Assembly: GCA_027186245.1 (NCBI GenBank) | Contig: CP114486.1 | Coordinates: 7,764,501 to 7,828,500 of the forward strand | DNA: 64,000 bases | Source: Coriaria nepalensis | Lineage: Eukaryota > Streptophyta > Magnoliopsida > Cucurbitales > Coriariaceae | Direction of reading: 5' to 3' | Shown: positions 35,801 through 47,200 of the stretch, in pieces | Position numbering within the stretch: the first letter of the stretch is position 1 | Layout: every line of letters starts with the position of its first letter | Position numbers and translations under genes: made by a program | Notes under the pieces: model-generated | The model's database searches: none | What the model was told of the DNA's origin: nothing | Seen by the model: the letters and a program-made list of their open reading frames with translations, nothing else

Positions 35801-36425
35801 AAAATGCTGTCCTTGATTTGAAAGGTGAAACCTTCCTCACCAAGTCTAAAAAGACATAATATTTTGAACAGTGGTAGGGGCATATAAGCACTTCTTGAGT
35901 ATTTAATCTAAACCTGAATACATAGATAATATAAAAGTCGCTATGGCTAATGCAATAATTCTTGCCCCATTTTTCGCTCCTGGATTGACTTCACGTTTCT
36001 TGAAAGTCTTCATACTTGTAAGCTTATGTATGTTATTACAAATGTGTGAAATGCAACCGGTATTTAATACACAATCTGAAGAATCATTTGAGGAAAGGTT
36101 TACCTCTTTCATGAACAATTTTGAATTATAATCATGTTTCTTAGGATGAGTGACTAGATATTCTTTACATTTTCTCTTCCAATGTCCAGTACCACCCTAA
36201 GGGAAATACTTTCAATCAACCTTCTTTACTCTAGGGACCTTTCATTGCGTTGTTTATCAAACTCAACCTACTTCTCATCAGTAGGAGAAGACCCCTTAAG
36301 CAACAAAGTTGTTAAGTTCATAACTTTAAGAACAATTCTTAAGTCACTTTTCAATCCTTAAGTTTGCTGACCAACTTGTTCGATTCAATGATTGATCTAA
36401 AATAATTGTTCGTTTATTGCGTGCT
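35801..36425 (-). pseudogene. copia gag-protease remnant with internal gag deletion
   Basis: The minus strand from 36400 starts with a Gag N-terminus (RTSWSANLRIEK, then LTTLLLKGSSPTDEK and VEFDKQRNERS in other frames). It then jumps to the zinc-knuckle tail GTGHWKRKCKEYLVTHPKKH at about 36190, and on to the protease frame 36118-35903: VLNTGCISHICNNIHKL, KKREVNPGAKNGARIIALAI and TFILSMYSGLD. The roughly 170-codon Gag core is gone. The protease D-T-G is N-T-G (GAT to AAT), removing the catalytic aspartate. Confidence 0.85.
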
Positions 36426-36665
36426 ACATAAAAAAAAACATAAAACAACTATAATATTCCATTTAAATAGTTATAGTAGTTAGATTGACTTTGTACACTA
36501 AATATTATAAGGGAAATTTTAGATAAATATTTAAGTAAGACTTACATATTATAAAAATTAAGACAGAAAGCGTATAAGCATAAGGTAAAAAGTCTCTCAT
36601 CACCAAAACTAATTTCTGAGCATAATTGAGGCATCAAAACAAAATTTATCCTCCAAGTTATTAGA
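36426..36665. other. No gene seen
   Basis: AT-rich sequence that may be the leader upstream of the minus-strand gag. I see no coding or structural signal. Confidence 0.35.
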
Positions 36666-37140
36666 TTATAATAACAATGAATAATAATAATAATAATGAT
36701 AATAATAATAATAATAATATAATAGTCATAATAATAAAACTAAAATAATAATAAAGAGCGAAGGTATTAAAGTGAATCGGTGGGCTTCACTAACTTACTC
36801 TCCCCTTTCTTATAGATGTTGAATGTTGGATTAGTTTCTCATGTTCATTCTATGATTGACACTTGTTCTAAGTGGTGGCTAATTCAAAACCATGTTTTGA
36901 TGTTGAAAAAATATGTCTTAGATCCTTTTCATATATTGTAGCATGAACCGGTAGAAGGAAGAAAAATCGGTGCAGATGAATAATAATAATAATAATAATA
37001 ATAATATAATAGTCATAATAATAAAAATAAAATAATACTAAAGAGAGAAGGTATTAAGGTTAATTGGTGAGCTTCGCCAACTCACTCTCCCCTTTTTTAT
37101 AGACGTTGAAAGTTGGATTAGTGTCTCATGCTCATTCTAA
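36666..37140 (+). repeat. Duplicated unit carrying an AAT microsatellite
   Basis: Two tandem copies of a unit of about 290-300 bp. Each starts with an (AAT)n tract (from 36678 and from 36977), then ATAATATAATAGTCATAATAAT, GAAGGTATTAA, TTCRCYAACTYACTCTCCCC and TTGGATTAGT.TCTCATG. The offset is 299 bp at the microsatellite and 288 bp at its right end, so microsatellite length differs between copies. Confidence 0.85.
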
Positions 37141-37864
37141 TCTAGAAGCAAAAATAAATTATTTGTCAAGGCATAATAAGCAGACTTGCTGATCTCAGAT
37201 ATTATTTGTCATAGAGAACCATAGATCATAGTAGTGTCGGCAGTAGCATCCTTAAGGCCTATTGAAGTACAATAAGAAAGAACATCTCATTTGCATCGAA
37301 ATATTTAGAAGACTTTGCAAAACTATTCAAACGAGTTGTTTAAAAATGTAATTGAAATATATTTTGTGCATGGGAGGTAGAATCTTTACTTATTGAGCTT
37401 TTAGCTCATAATAATTACTTGTATTGTAGGTTAGCAAAAGCGAAAGTCAGTAGTTTCGTGATCGGGTGAATGAAGTGTGATCGACCTTGTGTGGAGTACA
37501 TATGGAACCGACATGTGGTGAGACAGGAAAGTGTTAAAAATAAAAAATTTTGGAGATCTTTAAGCATATTTTGAGAAGTTTCTAAAAGAAATACTTTGTT
37601 TTATTAACAATGTTGTAAATATTATCATATTTATATATGATATACATAAGTTATATGTATATAACGTATTATGTTTTTTCTTAATATGAATCTCAGGATA
37701 GATTTAAACAAAATTTTAAGAAAGTTCAAAATTTTTAGTATTTTTATTGAAGGAAGCAAGTTAGTTATGTAACACTTCTACTGGTTATATTTAAATAAAA
37801 ATGAAACTAATTGTTTACTCAAAGGTATTTGATAAGCATTATAGATAGTAAGAGGTCGTTACAA
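37141..37864 (+). mobile_element. Probable gypsy-type LTR end fragment
   Basis: TTATTGAGCTTTTAGCTCA at about 37398 and the terminal GGTCGTTACA at about 37864 resemble the R-U5 part and end of plant Ty3/gypsy LTRs in plus orientation, and TGTAACACTTCTACTGG at 37769 resembles the LTR start seen at 24610. No primer-binding site follows. The assignment rests on short motifs only. Confidence 0.35.
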
Positions 37865-38308
37865 CAATATTAAAAATTTTGTACTATTTTCTTATGAATT
37901 CTATTTACCATTTTATACGAAATGACAACCATTTTCTAAGCGGGAAAAGGATCCCGTGTGTTCATAGCCAACAATAATATTTATTTAGGTAAGCAAACTC
38001 ACTTGCTATTACATCTCTATATAATTCTTTGATCTTACCTCTAAAAGTCCCGCGTGTTCACCACCAACTCTATTTCTTAGTTAAGCTTACTCGAAGATTC
38101 TTGTATATTGTAATATATTAAACTAGATCTCCCATGTGGCCACAACCAAGAGATTGAATGATAGTACTACTAATATACGCATCTCATGCCTTAAATACAA
38201 ATATAAAATCCAACTAGCTATAAACCTCATGTGTCCATGACAGATTTATAATTTCATATAAATACCATATTTGTTATAAAATTTCGAAGGCGTCAAATAA
38301 AACTATTT
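37865..38308. other. No gene seen
   Basis: AT-rich, with two short similar patches, ATCCCGTGTGTTCATAGCCAAC (37949) and GTCCCGCGTGTTCACCACCAAC (38047), about 98 bp apart, suggesting an old local duplication. Possibly LTR-derived. Confidence 0.4.
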
Positions 38309-38480
38309 AGAAAATGGTATAGAGACCAAAGTTTGATAAAATTTAGACAAAATGAGGTGAGATATCAGCAATCTATACCACCACTTGCTGACTCATCAAT
38401 CAAGTGGTTGGTGTTAATGGTTGCCACCTCACCTCGCTTTATCTAAATTTTATACAGTTTTTGTTCACCTACCACAACCC
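38309..38480. mobile_element. 172-bp foldback element, MULE-type MITE candidate
   Basis: The two halves are imperfect inverted repeats along almost their whole length (arms about 38315-38386 and 38401-38474; for example GATAAAATTTAGACAAAATG against ATCTAAATTTTATAC, and CCACTTG against CAAGTGG at the tip). The TGGTA of both arms begins seven bases from each end. Perfect 9-bp direct repeats AAACTATTT flank it (38300-38308 and 38481-38489). Small size, no coding capacity and a 9-bp target duplication fit a Mutator-like non-autonomous element. Confidence 0.65.
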
Positions 38481-38489
38481 AAACTATTT

Positions 38490-38689
38490 TATTGCACATG
38501 TAAGCTTAATCTAATGATAGAAGCGATTTCTAAATATTCTAAGTCTCCTCAAGATATCATATGCATACAAGTTCAAAACCCTTTAAATGTGGTGCCAAAA
38601 CATGATTACATTATATGAATCATATCTTATATGTATGCAATATTAATGCTATTATTGTAGAAAATTTTTAGTATTGGCATATAATAATT
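38490..38689. other. No gene seen
   Basis: Short AT-rich junction between the foldback element and the broken integrase of gypsy 2. The plus open frame at 38421-38618 runs through the foldback arm and is not a gene. Confidence 0.4.
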
Positions 38690-39318
38690 CCAAGCCATTT
38701 AAAAATCCAAGACACATGCCAGAAGCCTATCTTCTAATGTTTGAATAATTCTTTCCAATTGTGCATACGTTTGTGGGTGAAAAGTCATGCTAAACTTATC
38801 TTCGTTCCCAATGCTTGTTGCACACTTTTCAAAAAAACTGAGATAAACCTGCTATCTTAGTCTGAGATTATTGACAGTAACAATCCATATAACCAGACAA
38901 TTTGTTAACATACTGTTATGCTAATTGCTCAAACGTGATTCATATAGGTAGGAAGTGTGTCGATTTCTTAACCTATCAATAGTTACCCAAATTGCATCAT
39001 GTCCCTTTATAGTTTTAGGGAGCTCTACTACAAAATCCATTTCGATTTTCTCCTACCTCCATTCCTAAGTCTCGGTTGTTTGCAATTCTTCTGCTGGACA
39101 TTGTTGTTTAGCCTTGACTCGCACACACGTTAAGCACTTTCCGACAAACTTTGTGACATCACTTTTTATTCCTAACTACCGAAAGGGCTCCTTTGGCTAT
39201 TTTGACATTTTTATTACTCTGGGTGTATGGAATATGGGGTTTCATATGATTTCGAGAGGATTTGTATCCTTATTTATTCATTGTTTTTAACACACAATCT
39301 TCTTTTAAAGTGAAGGAT
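38690..39318 (-). pseudogene. gypsy 2 integrase
   Basis: The minus strand reads VTKFVGKCLTCVRVKAKQQC (HHCC finger end), EKIEMDFVVELPKTIKGHDA and IWVTIDRL (core start with the first catalytic Asp retained), then MTFHPQTYAQLERIIQTLED and LLACVLDF (core end). Stops and frameshifts interrupt it, and the C-terminal domain is missing at the left boundary. Confidence 0.88.
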
Positions 39319-39910
39319 TCATTTAGAATAGTGGCTAAATTCCTTGCTCTTCCTTTCTTCTACTTCTTTTCTGATTCTCAACTGGCCAGGATCAAATCCT
39401 TGGAAATTCTTTATCTTATAAAAAATTGTCGGTTGCAAGGTTAACAATGATAATTTACCAGTAACTATTTCCAAGTTTGCCTCTTTAATTTCTTTTTGCA
39501 ATGGTTGAGGCAAGGTATTAATTTTCATCAACACGGATGGAGAAGTGCGGCATAAGGCATCAACGACCTTCTTCTCTTTTCAACGGTGGTATAGGATCTC
39601 ACCATTGTAATTCTTAACTAACTCATGCCATCTCCCCTACCGCATATTACATTCCCTCTAGGTGAAAAAGTACTTGAGACTCTGGTGTTCCATGAAGATC
39701 TTGCAGTGTTCTCTGTATGAAGAGTGTCACAAAATTCTTCAGGGCAAACATTACTACAATCAATTCCATATTGTGGGTCTGGTAATTCTTCTCCTAATCC
39801 TTTTGTTGTCTCAAAACATAAGATACAACCTTTCCATCTGGCATCAGGATTGCTCCCATTCATATTTTTGATGCGTCACTACTAATCGTGAAATATTCTT
39901 CCCTAGATGG
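39319..39910 (-). pseudogene. gypsy 2 RNase H and RH-INT linker
   Basis: The minus strand at 39910-39650 gives ISSDASKI, GAILMPDGKVVSYVLRQQ, EKNYQTHNMELIVVMFALKN, matching the RNase H YCDASKQGLGCVLMQNGKVIAYASRQL..HEKNYPTHDLELAAVVFALK. Then KVVDALCRT (family VVADALSRK), and the open frame 39534-39319 follows with PQPLQKEIKEANLEIV and KNFQGFDPGQLRIRKEVEE, the linker to integrase. The large minus frame at 39618-39863 in another phase is a shadow. Confidence 0.88.
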
Positions 39911-40660
39911 AATGGTAAGAATGAGCACACTAGTAAGCCTCCTATTTATTTCCTGGAAGCTCTATTCAGACATGTATGTCCACTCGTACTTCCTTCCCTT
40001 ATTGGTGAGGGTAGTAAGTAGTGTAGCAAGGCTTTCAAATCCCTCTACGAATCTCCTGCAGTAGTTAGCTACTCTAAAAAAATATCGAATCTCTATGATA
40101 GTTATCGGTGTTGGTCATTTGCTTATTACTTCAACATTTATGGAATCTTCATATACTTCTTTCCCATACACCATAAGCACAATAAATTTCACCTCGTCCA
40201 ACCAAAACTCACACTTCAAAAACTTAAGTAAAGTTTATGCTCCTTTAATGTCTGTAACACAGTTTCTAAATTATGCCCATGTCTATAACATGCTAATGAA
40301 GACTATTACAAATTTATCAAAAAAATATTGAATACTCGGGTCATCAAATCCTTGAATGCTGCCGGGATATTGGTCAATCCAAACAGCATTACTAGGAATT
40401 CGTAATGTTCGTAACAAGTTCTAAAAGCCATTTTTAGAATGGCTTTCTCCTTAATTTTAATTTGGTGATCACCCGATCTTTGGAAAATCTTCGAAAACGT
40501 TGTTGCCCCATTTAGTTGATCAAACAAATTATCGATTCTTGAAAGAGGGTATTTGTTCTTCTAAGTTACCTTATTCCACTGTCAATTGTCAATGCACATT
40601 TGCATCGATCCATCCTTCTTCCATACAAATAGGATTGGTACTCCCCAAGGTGAATGGCTT
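39911..40660 (-). pseudogene. gypsy 2 reverse transcriptase
   Basis: The frame 40527-40306 reads [40 protein letters not shown] and [20 protein letters not shown] (family: [58 protein letters not shown]). The Asp of SKIDLRSGYHQ, the first catalytic aspartate of RT, is replaced (SKIFQRS). The FIDDIL motif is not readable downstream. Confidence 0.9.
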
Positions 40661-41480
40661 GGTTGTATGAATCACTTTTCCAATAGTTCTTGCAACTGGG
40701 TCTTTAACTCCCTAGGTTCTACTATTTCCATTCAACAAAGTGCCTTTGATATTAGTGCAGTCCCGCACAACAGTTCTATCTCAATGATAATAGTTCAGTC
40801 TGGTAGTAAACTCGATAATTATTATGGAAATACATTTATTATACCACCAAAAAACCCTCAGTCCCATCTTCTTCTATGTCATTCGATTCACGATGTTTGC
40901 TAGATTACTAGTACAACCACCATCCAGTAATCACTTTGGTTTCATTGCTGAGATCATCATTTTAGGTTTCCTCTTAGGGTCTCCTACGTTCTCAAATCCT
41001 TCCTTATCATTCAACCCAAAGGTGACCCTTCGATCTCTACATCCAATAGAAGCATTGTACTTTCTAAGGAAATTGATTCCGAGGATGACATCAATATCAT
41101 TCATATCAATTATAATAAGATCTACGTACATTTCTCTTTCTGAAAGGATTATTAGAACTACACGAAGCCAGAAAATAGATAGCAAGACTTCCTTGGAGGG
41201 AAGAGTGGTTCTAACAGTTTTGTCCAACCTATCTTTTCCTCTATCAATTTTACTAGAAAATATATGTGATGTATAGGAATGAGTTGCCTCTAAGACAAAC
41301 AACACAAATGCATTTAAATAGGATACCAAAATCTGACGTGTCACCACGTCTAATGATCTGTGTTCCACATCATTTTCAGAAAATGTGTAAATCCTAGCAT
41401 TTATCTCTGAAGCTTCCAATCTACCCTTGCTTATCCTAGAACCTTCAACTTAGGGCTTCATCATTTTCAATAGAGGTCTC
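40661..41480 (-). pseudogene. gypsy 2 protease
   Basis: The frame 41419-40931 contains LVSYLNAFVLFVLEATHSYT in the position of the aspartic protease active site (family VLFDSGATHSF), so D-S-G is V-L-E and the enzyme is dead. After it come LPSKEVLLS, VDLIIIDMNDIDVILGINFL and RKYNASIGCRDRRVTFGL, the conserved second half. At 162 codons this is the longest uninterrupted frame in the window, yet it lacks its catalytic triad. Confidence 0.92.
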
Positions 41481-42640
41481 GAGGCCTTTAGGCGATTAGG
41501 CTTATTATTCTCCTAACTTGGCCTACTATAGTAAACACGCACATAATGTCCTTCCATGCCACAAATAAAGCAAACATTAGAGCCTAATCTACATTAGCTC
41601 TAGTGTTTCCTTCCACACTTTTTGCATGTTGGGAACCTGCCGCTACATGTCTTGGTTGTTTTCCCTCTTTGATAGGGTTATCTGCTAATTTTTCCCTTCC
41701 TCTTATTATTCAGTTTACCCAGATGGGTTGGCCAATATGTCTTCGATCCTTGAAGCTTTCAAAGATTCTCATTTCTTTACATAAATTGCCCCTTGAGATT
41801 TTCATAGTGCTTTAAACATCTTATTTCCTTCTTCCTTGGCCTAAGCTAGGAAATATTCCACAAGGACGGCTCTTCCAACACACTTAGTGATTATGGTTGT
41901 GGAATTTTTGCAGCCTACAATGACAACTGCCGACTCAAGGCAAAACTTCTACATAATCGTTCTCACCCATTCTTCCTCAATAGATACCAAGATAAGGCAT
42001 AGTCATGCTAACTGATTGAATTTATGTACTACCTCTATTACCGATTAGGTTCCCTATTTGAGATTAATAAATTTCATATATTGAGCTGCCATATCATCCA
42101 TGTTATAATACTTCTTATTGAATTCTATAGTGAAATATTTTTATGTCATCTCCAAAACATTGCGTCTCATTTTCACTATATCCCACAAGTAACAGGTATC
42201 GTTCTTAAACATATAGGTCACACACAAGACCTTCTTCCTTTCATTTAGGTTCATAAAATTCAAGATAGTTTGAATTGAGTACAACCTATCCTTTGCTACT
42301 AGTGGATCGGTTGAACGAACTCAACAAGTTTCGTACGACAAAAATGGTCGTATAGGTTTTCTTGAGGGATCTCTTGGATCCCTTGGTTAACATGAGCTAG
42401 TCTTGAAGGCAGCACATTTCCATTGCCTGCTTCCGATTTGTCCCTTTCATTGGGACAACTCTTTCATTTTCACTTATTGGTGAAAGGTTTTTATTTCCAT
42501 TTCTTGAATTTTTGGACATTGTTGTAGATTAGCAATCAACGTTGCTAATTCATGTTCTTCATTATATTCTGCTTGTATTAGATTAGCTCGCGTAGCTCCA
42601 ATCCTTATGTTCTCATTTCTTCTAGGCATGTTGTAGCCTA
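41481..42640 (-). pseudogene. gypsy 2 gag
   Basis: The minus strand starts MPRRNENIRIGATRAN near 42628, then EEHELATLI, KVLCVTYMFKNDTCYLW, DIVKMRRNVLEMT and FTIEFNKKYYN with QYMKFINLK, the Retrotrans_gag core. It ends with a zinc knuckle CFICGMEGHYVRVYY at about 41570-41530, whose last cysteine is now Tyr. Stops separate the pieces. Confidence 0.85.
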
Positions 42641-42699
42641 TTGTCGATTGAAAGAAGGTACTTGTATCAACTCTTTAATTCCAAGTACTATCTTGTCCA

Positions 42700-45640
42700 T
42701 TAACATGTACACAATTATGCATTCAATAAAGCATGGAATAATCATGATTCAATCTAGTTCAGAGCATATAAGAAATTCAATGCATTCATAAATCAAATTA
42801 AGAGTACAAACTCTTACTTAAAGAATCAACATCACGGTATTAAATTTACTAGTTATCCTTATCCATTATCTAGTATTTAAAAAATAAATGTCATTGCTAG
42901 AAATGAACATAAGGTACTTAATTGAACTTGCTGAGTTGGTGCGGTGATGTAGGACATTCGTTTGTCATCAATTATAGTGACTCGAGCTGTTCAGACTATT
43001 AACTTGAAATTTTTGGAGTAAATATATATATATATATATTTTTTCTTTTTTGTTACTTTAAATAGGTATCTTACTATTAAAAGCATTGTTTCACAAAATA
43101 GGTTTCTTTGATTATAGTAACATGTAACATATTGAAGAAAAGTAGTTATACAGTATAATACAAATAATAATTCATTTTATTAGAATTTCACCCAAAATTA
43201 TTTAACATGTATAGATGTCTAACAACGAAACTATGTCTTGGTACCATTACCACCTCTGCCTATATCGCATCTCATCGCAAGCCTATCATGAAGGTTAGGT
43301 TAGTTGTTGACCTTTAGTATCTACAACATGAGAGTAAAATTTGAGTTTTTGCCCAGCAAGTACAAACATTCTCACAAGAAAAGTTGCAAAGAATTATGCA
43401 TATGTTGCATAATCATACATTGTCTACTACACATTTTCATGAGTGATGCATTTCATTTTTTCTTATTCATTCTTAATACATTCTTGTTTCTTTCTCTCTC
43501 TCTTTCTTTAGGGCTTGTGTATGTATTAGTTGAGTGCACAACCAATGGGAAGACAGGGCAACGACCCGATCGAAACTCACCCAAGATCCTTTTATGCCTG
43601 AGTTGGAATTATAATAGCTTTTCATGTTCCTCTCTTCATTGAGCCCCGGCCCTTCTTTCAAGTGGTTGGTACGATACTTAATATTTCTTTCTCATTTCTC
43701 TTGTTATTCCACTTAATACCTCTAGAGTTTACATGAACATGTGGTAATAGCTGCATGATTCTTTAAGATGCATATGTTATGGTGTAATACATATATACAG
43801 TTATTCATGCTTGATTCATCCGTTATACCTATTAATTCATTATGAGAATTAGATAGTCAATCCATTATGATAATCAGATAGACAATAACTACATATCAGA
43901 TATGAAAGCACATACCATTTTATAACACATCAAGATAGTCTTTCATAGCTTATTTATTAGTCATATCAATAACTATAAATAATGACATCATATCTAGTAA
44001 TTGCACGTTGAGACACTAAATCTTTTGGAAACCATTCTGATGTTTATAAGTGAGGTTTGTATTTACTTGAATTTGTGCTTTTCTGAAAAAAGATTTTCTA
44101 AGTCCTCGAGTTGCTAGGCCGGATGCTTACCTATTTGAGAATATATTTCAACTTAATTTAGTAAAACTTTACGTTCTGAAAACCTTACTATTTATTACTA
44201 CATCTCATTTACACAATTCTAACAATATTTTAGTATTATTTAGTTTGGGCCCTTAATCTTCAAAATTTTAACTCAATATAGATGCATTTCTTTCAATTCT
44301 AAATCTCTAAAACTCTGGGAATTTTTATAATATCTCTCTTAACCAATTATAAAGCTTCCGTTAAAATTTTAAATCTAAATATTTATGTTTGACTCATGAA
44401 ACATTAATTGCTCCGAAATTGTTTAGTGAGGCACCTATCTTCGACCAGTAGTTTCCTTTCACCTATAACATCCTATGATTTCTTAATTGATATGATTCAC
44501 TTCATTTTTTTTAGTAATTCAAGTAACACCCTTCCAAAATTGCTTACAGAAACTGGAAAAATATTATATTTTTATAAACATTTAGATCATAGAACTTTCT
44601 TTACTGATGATAAATTATTTCGAAACTTATATGGTTTGTATCTCTATGACCCTAGTATTTCTCTATAAAATATCAAAAATTACTTTGATTGTTAGGTTAT
44701 TCAAAAGTCTTTTACAAGATATATTATTTTAAAACTCACTACGTCGACTTCAAGAATTTATTTCTTGACCTATACAATTCATATTTGAGTGTTCTTGGAC
44801 TTTTTGAAAAGCAATAAGAGTTTCATTTTTTAATATAACTATCATATAATTTTATGATAAATGGAACATTTCCAGAATGCATGCGAACCATCATACATCA
44901 TGCAGGTTTCCAGATATTATATTTGTTATTATATGAGCTCTAGAGGTAATACCACTTTTAACTAAAACTAACTCTAGAATAGATTCAAAATCTCCAAATA
45001 ACCTGTAGTAAATGATTATCCCATGATATGGGGTTACAAATTAGGTAAGAAAATGGAATAGAAAAGAGGATAGATTCTTACCCTTATTGATGCTTGAAAT
45101 CAACTTCCATTTATCTAAGTTGGCTAATTCACCAAGGGATTTATGTTTCCTTGACCTTTGACTAAATTTTTTTATAGGGGAAGAGGATTGAGGAAGAAGA
45201 AGAAGAAGGTTTTGGAGTAGGTAATTTCATTTTTTGGTAAAGATGAATAAGAAACACGTGTTAGATTTTTATAAACAAATTTTTAGAATTGTCAAATGGT
45301 AAAATTTGACTTGGATATTTTTCCTATCATTTCCCTTAATTCTTATAATCTTTTTATCTTTATCATTACTTGGTTTTTAATACATCTAAGTGGGTCAGCT
45401 GGCCTGGTTGTGAGGGAATTGAGTTTGGGCCCAATTTTCATCTTTGTATTATTTTGGTTCATTTTGGCCCATTAAGTCTTATGGGTTTTGGCCTAGAATT
45501 TCATTTTTGTATTACATCTAGATTAATAGAGATGAACAAAATCATAATTTTGTCCACGAAAATTAATTAAACTTATTGTATAATACTATAATTACTCAAA
45601 CTCAGTTCCTTGAAAAATTATTATTGGTCCTGTAAGGTTT
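42700..45640 (-). repeat. gypsy 2 5' LTR and leader
   Basis: Non-coding and AT-rich. The part from about 44200 to 44850 aligns with gypsy 1 LTR (for example ATTTATTTCTTGACCTATACAA with the TCAAGAATTTTTCGCTAGCCTATGCAA region). A primer-binding site is not readable near 42700-43050, and the LTR-leader border is therefore unplaced. A short (AT)n run lies at 43023-43039 and a (CT)n-rich run at 43492-43507. Plus and minus frames inside (43304-43642, 44408-44668) have no recognisable similarity. Confidence 0.6.
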
Positions 45641-46280
45641 TAACCTTAAGCCTTAACTTTGATAACATAATAGATATTTCCCTACGAATATTTAAGGCAC
45701 AATTTGTCTGACTATAGAAAGCAGTTAAAAGGGTATGACAATTGTTACTCGGTCTTAGTCGATCATTAAGCCATGTTGGGGGTCTACATTCTCCCATCTT
45801 TATAAAACAATTTGGTCCTTGAAATTTTAGTAAAGTTAGATACCTATCTCATATATCCTTAAAATGATCCAAGCCAAGTTTTCATCTCTCTTGAGATCTC
45901 ATTATCCATGTCTAATCCCCATATTTTTAAACTATCACTCCGGGACTCGGGCTACTCATGTATACCTTCGTCGAGTCTTAAAACTTTAGGACTCTTTACC
46001 AGCATTGAGTCAAATTTTAGATGACCATGAATATAGGTAATTCAAGCATCATAACTTATGATCTATGGGTGCGTTCAGTTTGAACTAGGAAGCCCTTAAT
46101 GGGGTCTCTAATTACCTTACTACAAGCTTAAACTATTATTAACTTGGAGTTTTTAGTTAAGTGCTTAGGCACCCTCTTACTCTAGCCATGATGACATTAA
46201 ATTTCACATTTCAGATTGCACATCATAACAAATAACATTTCATAGCATATAACTCATATCACACGTCATAATAGAAGCAT
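45641..46280 (-). mobile_element. Probable second gypsy-LTR-like fragment
   Basis: Contains GGGGGTCTACATTCTCCCAT and CAATTTGGTCCTTGAAATTT at 45778-45825, short motifs that resemble the segment near the LTR/leader border of plant Ty3/gypsy elements in minus orientation. No coding sequence. Weak assignment. Confidence 0.35.
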
Positions 46281-46289
46281 AGTCATTCA

Positions 46290-47200
46290 CTCATCTCACA
46301 AAGGTATATAACAACACAAACCTCATTGGCATTAGTCTTTTCTTGGAATCCTCTATACTAAACCTCATTAGTCCTTTTGCAATAGTCCTCCTTTGAGAGA
46401 GAGGTTTAAGGACATATTGGCAGTAGTCCTTTCTTGGATTCATCAATACCATATCTCATTAGTATTTTTCTAATGTATGTTGATGGGGTCAAGCTAAGAA
46501 ATCTTTTCGATCTATCTCTTTAGATATTTATTTCTAAGACAAAAGATGCTTCACCCAGATCTTCCATGGAGAAGTTTTTCAACAACCAAATCTGTATGGA
46601 TGTAATACACTAACATCATTCCTAATGAATAATATGTCATTAATATAAAAGATAATGAATATTACTTTGCTCGCACTAACTTTCTTATACATACATGGAT
46701 CATCCTCAATTTTGACAAAATCAAATGATTTGAGTGTTTGGTCAAAATGGATGTTCGTGCTCTGAGATGCATGGTTCAATTTTGTAGATTGACTTTTGTA
46801 GCTCGCATAACTTCTTTACATATTTCTTATCTATGACTTCTTTAGGTTGTATCACATACACCTACTCTTCTAAATCTTCATTTAGGAAGGCAGTTTTCAC
46901 ATCCCTTAGCCAGATTTTGCTGCAATACCTATCAAAATCCTAATGGATTTAGTCATTGCTACAAGCGAGACAGTTTCTTTATAATTGATTAATTTTATTT
47001 GTATATAGCTATTTTCTACCAACTGAGCCTTCCAGGTCTCTAGCTTTCCATCTATTTTAATCTTTCTCTTAAAGATCCATTTGCACTCGATTAGAACAAT
47101 TCCTTTAGCTGCATCTTTGAAAGTCCAAAAATGATTGGCATACATGGAGTCCATTTCATATTTCATGGCTGCAGTCCATTTCTCGGAATCTTAGCCTTGC
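46290..47200 (-). pseudogene. copia 3 reverse transcriptase
   Basis: The minus frame 47166-46906 gives MKYEMDSMYANHFWTF, IECKWIFKRKIKIDGKLETW and VAMTKSIRILIGIAAKSG; 46779-46579 gives MNHASQSTNIHFDQTLKSFD, DDPCMYKKVSASKVIFIIFY and INDILFI; further left are SMEDLGEASFVLEI, TYIRKILMRYGI and DESKKGLLPI. All are RVT_2 signatures. The catalytic YVDD is YIND: the first Asp is Asn through GAT to AAT at 46639-46641. Several frameshifts. Confidence 0.92.

Larger units (their letters stand above)
38690..45640 (-). mobile_element. Ty3/gypsy element 2, decayed
   Basis: A minus-strand element with LTR at roughly 42700-45640, then gag, protease, RT, RNase H and integrase down to 38690, where it is truncated. 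The protease and RT read like gypsy 1, and parts of the LTR align to the gypsy 1 LTR (compare GTAATTCAAGTAACACCCTT at 44514 with GTACAACTCAACTAATACCT at 18232), so both belong to related chromovirus-type families. The 3' LTR is missing or unrecognised. Confidence 0.85.

Noticed and set aside
39618..39863. 81-codon minus frame in the gypsy 2 RNase H region
   Set aside because: The RNase H signature (EKNYQTHNMELIVVMFALK) is in a different minus-strand frame; this one is out of phase.
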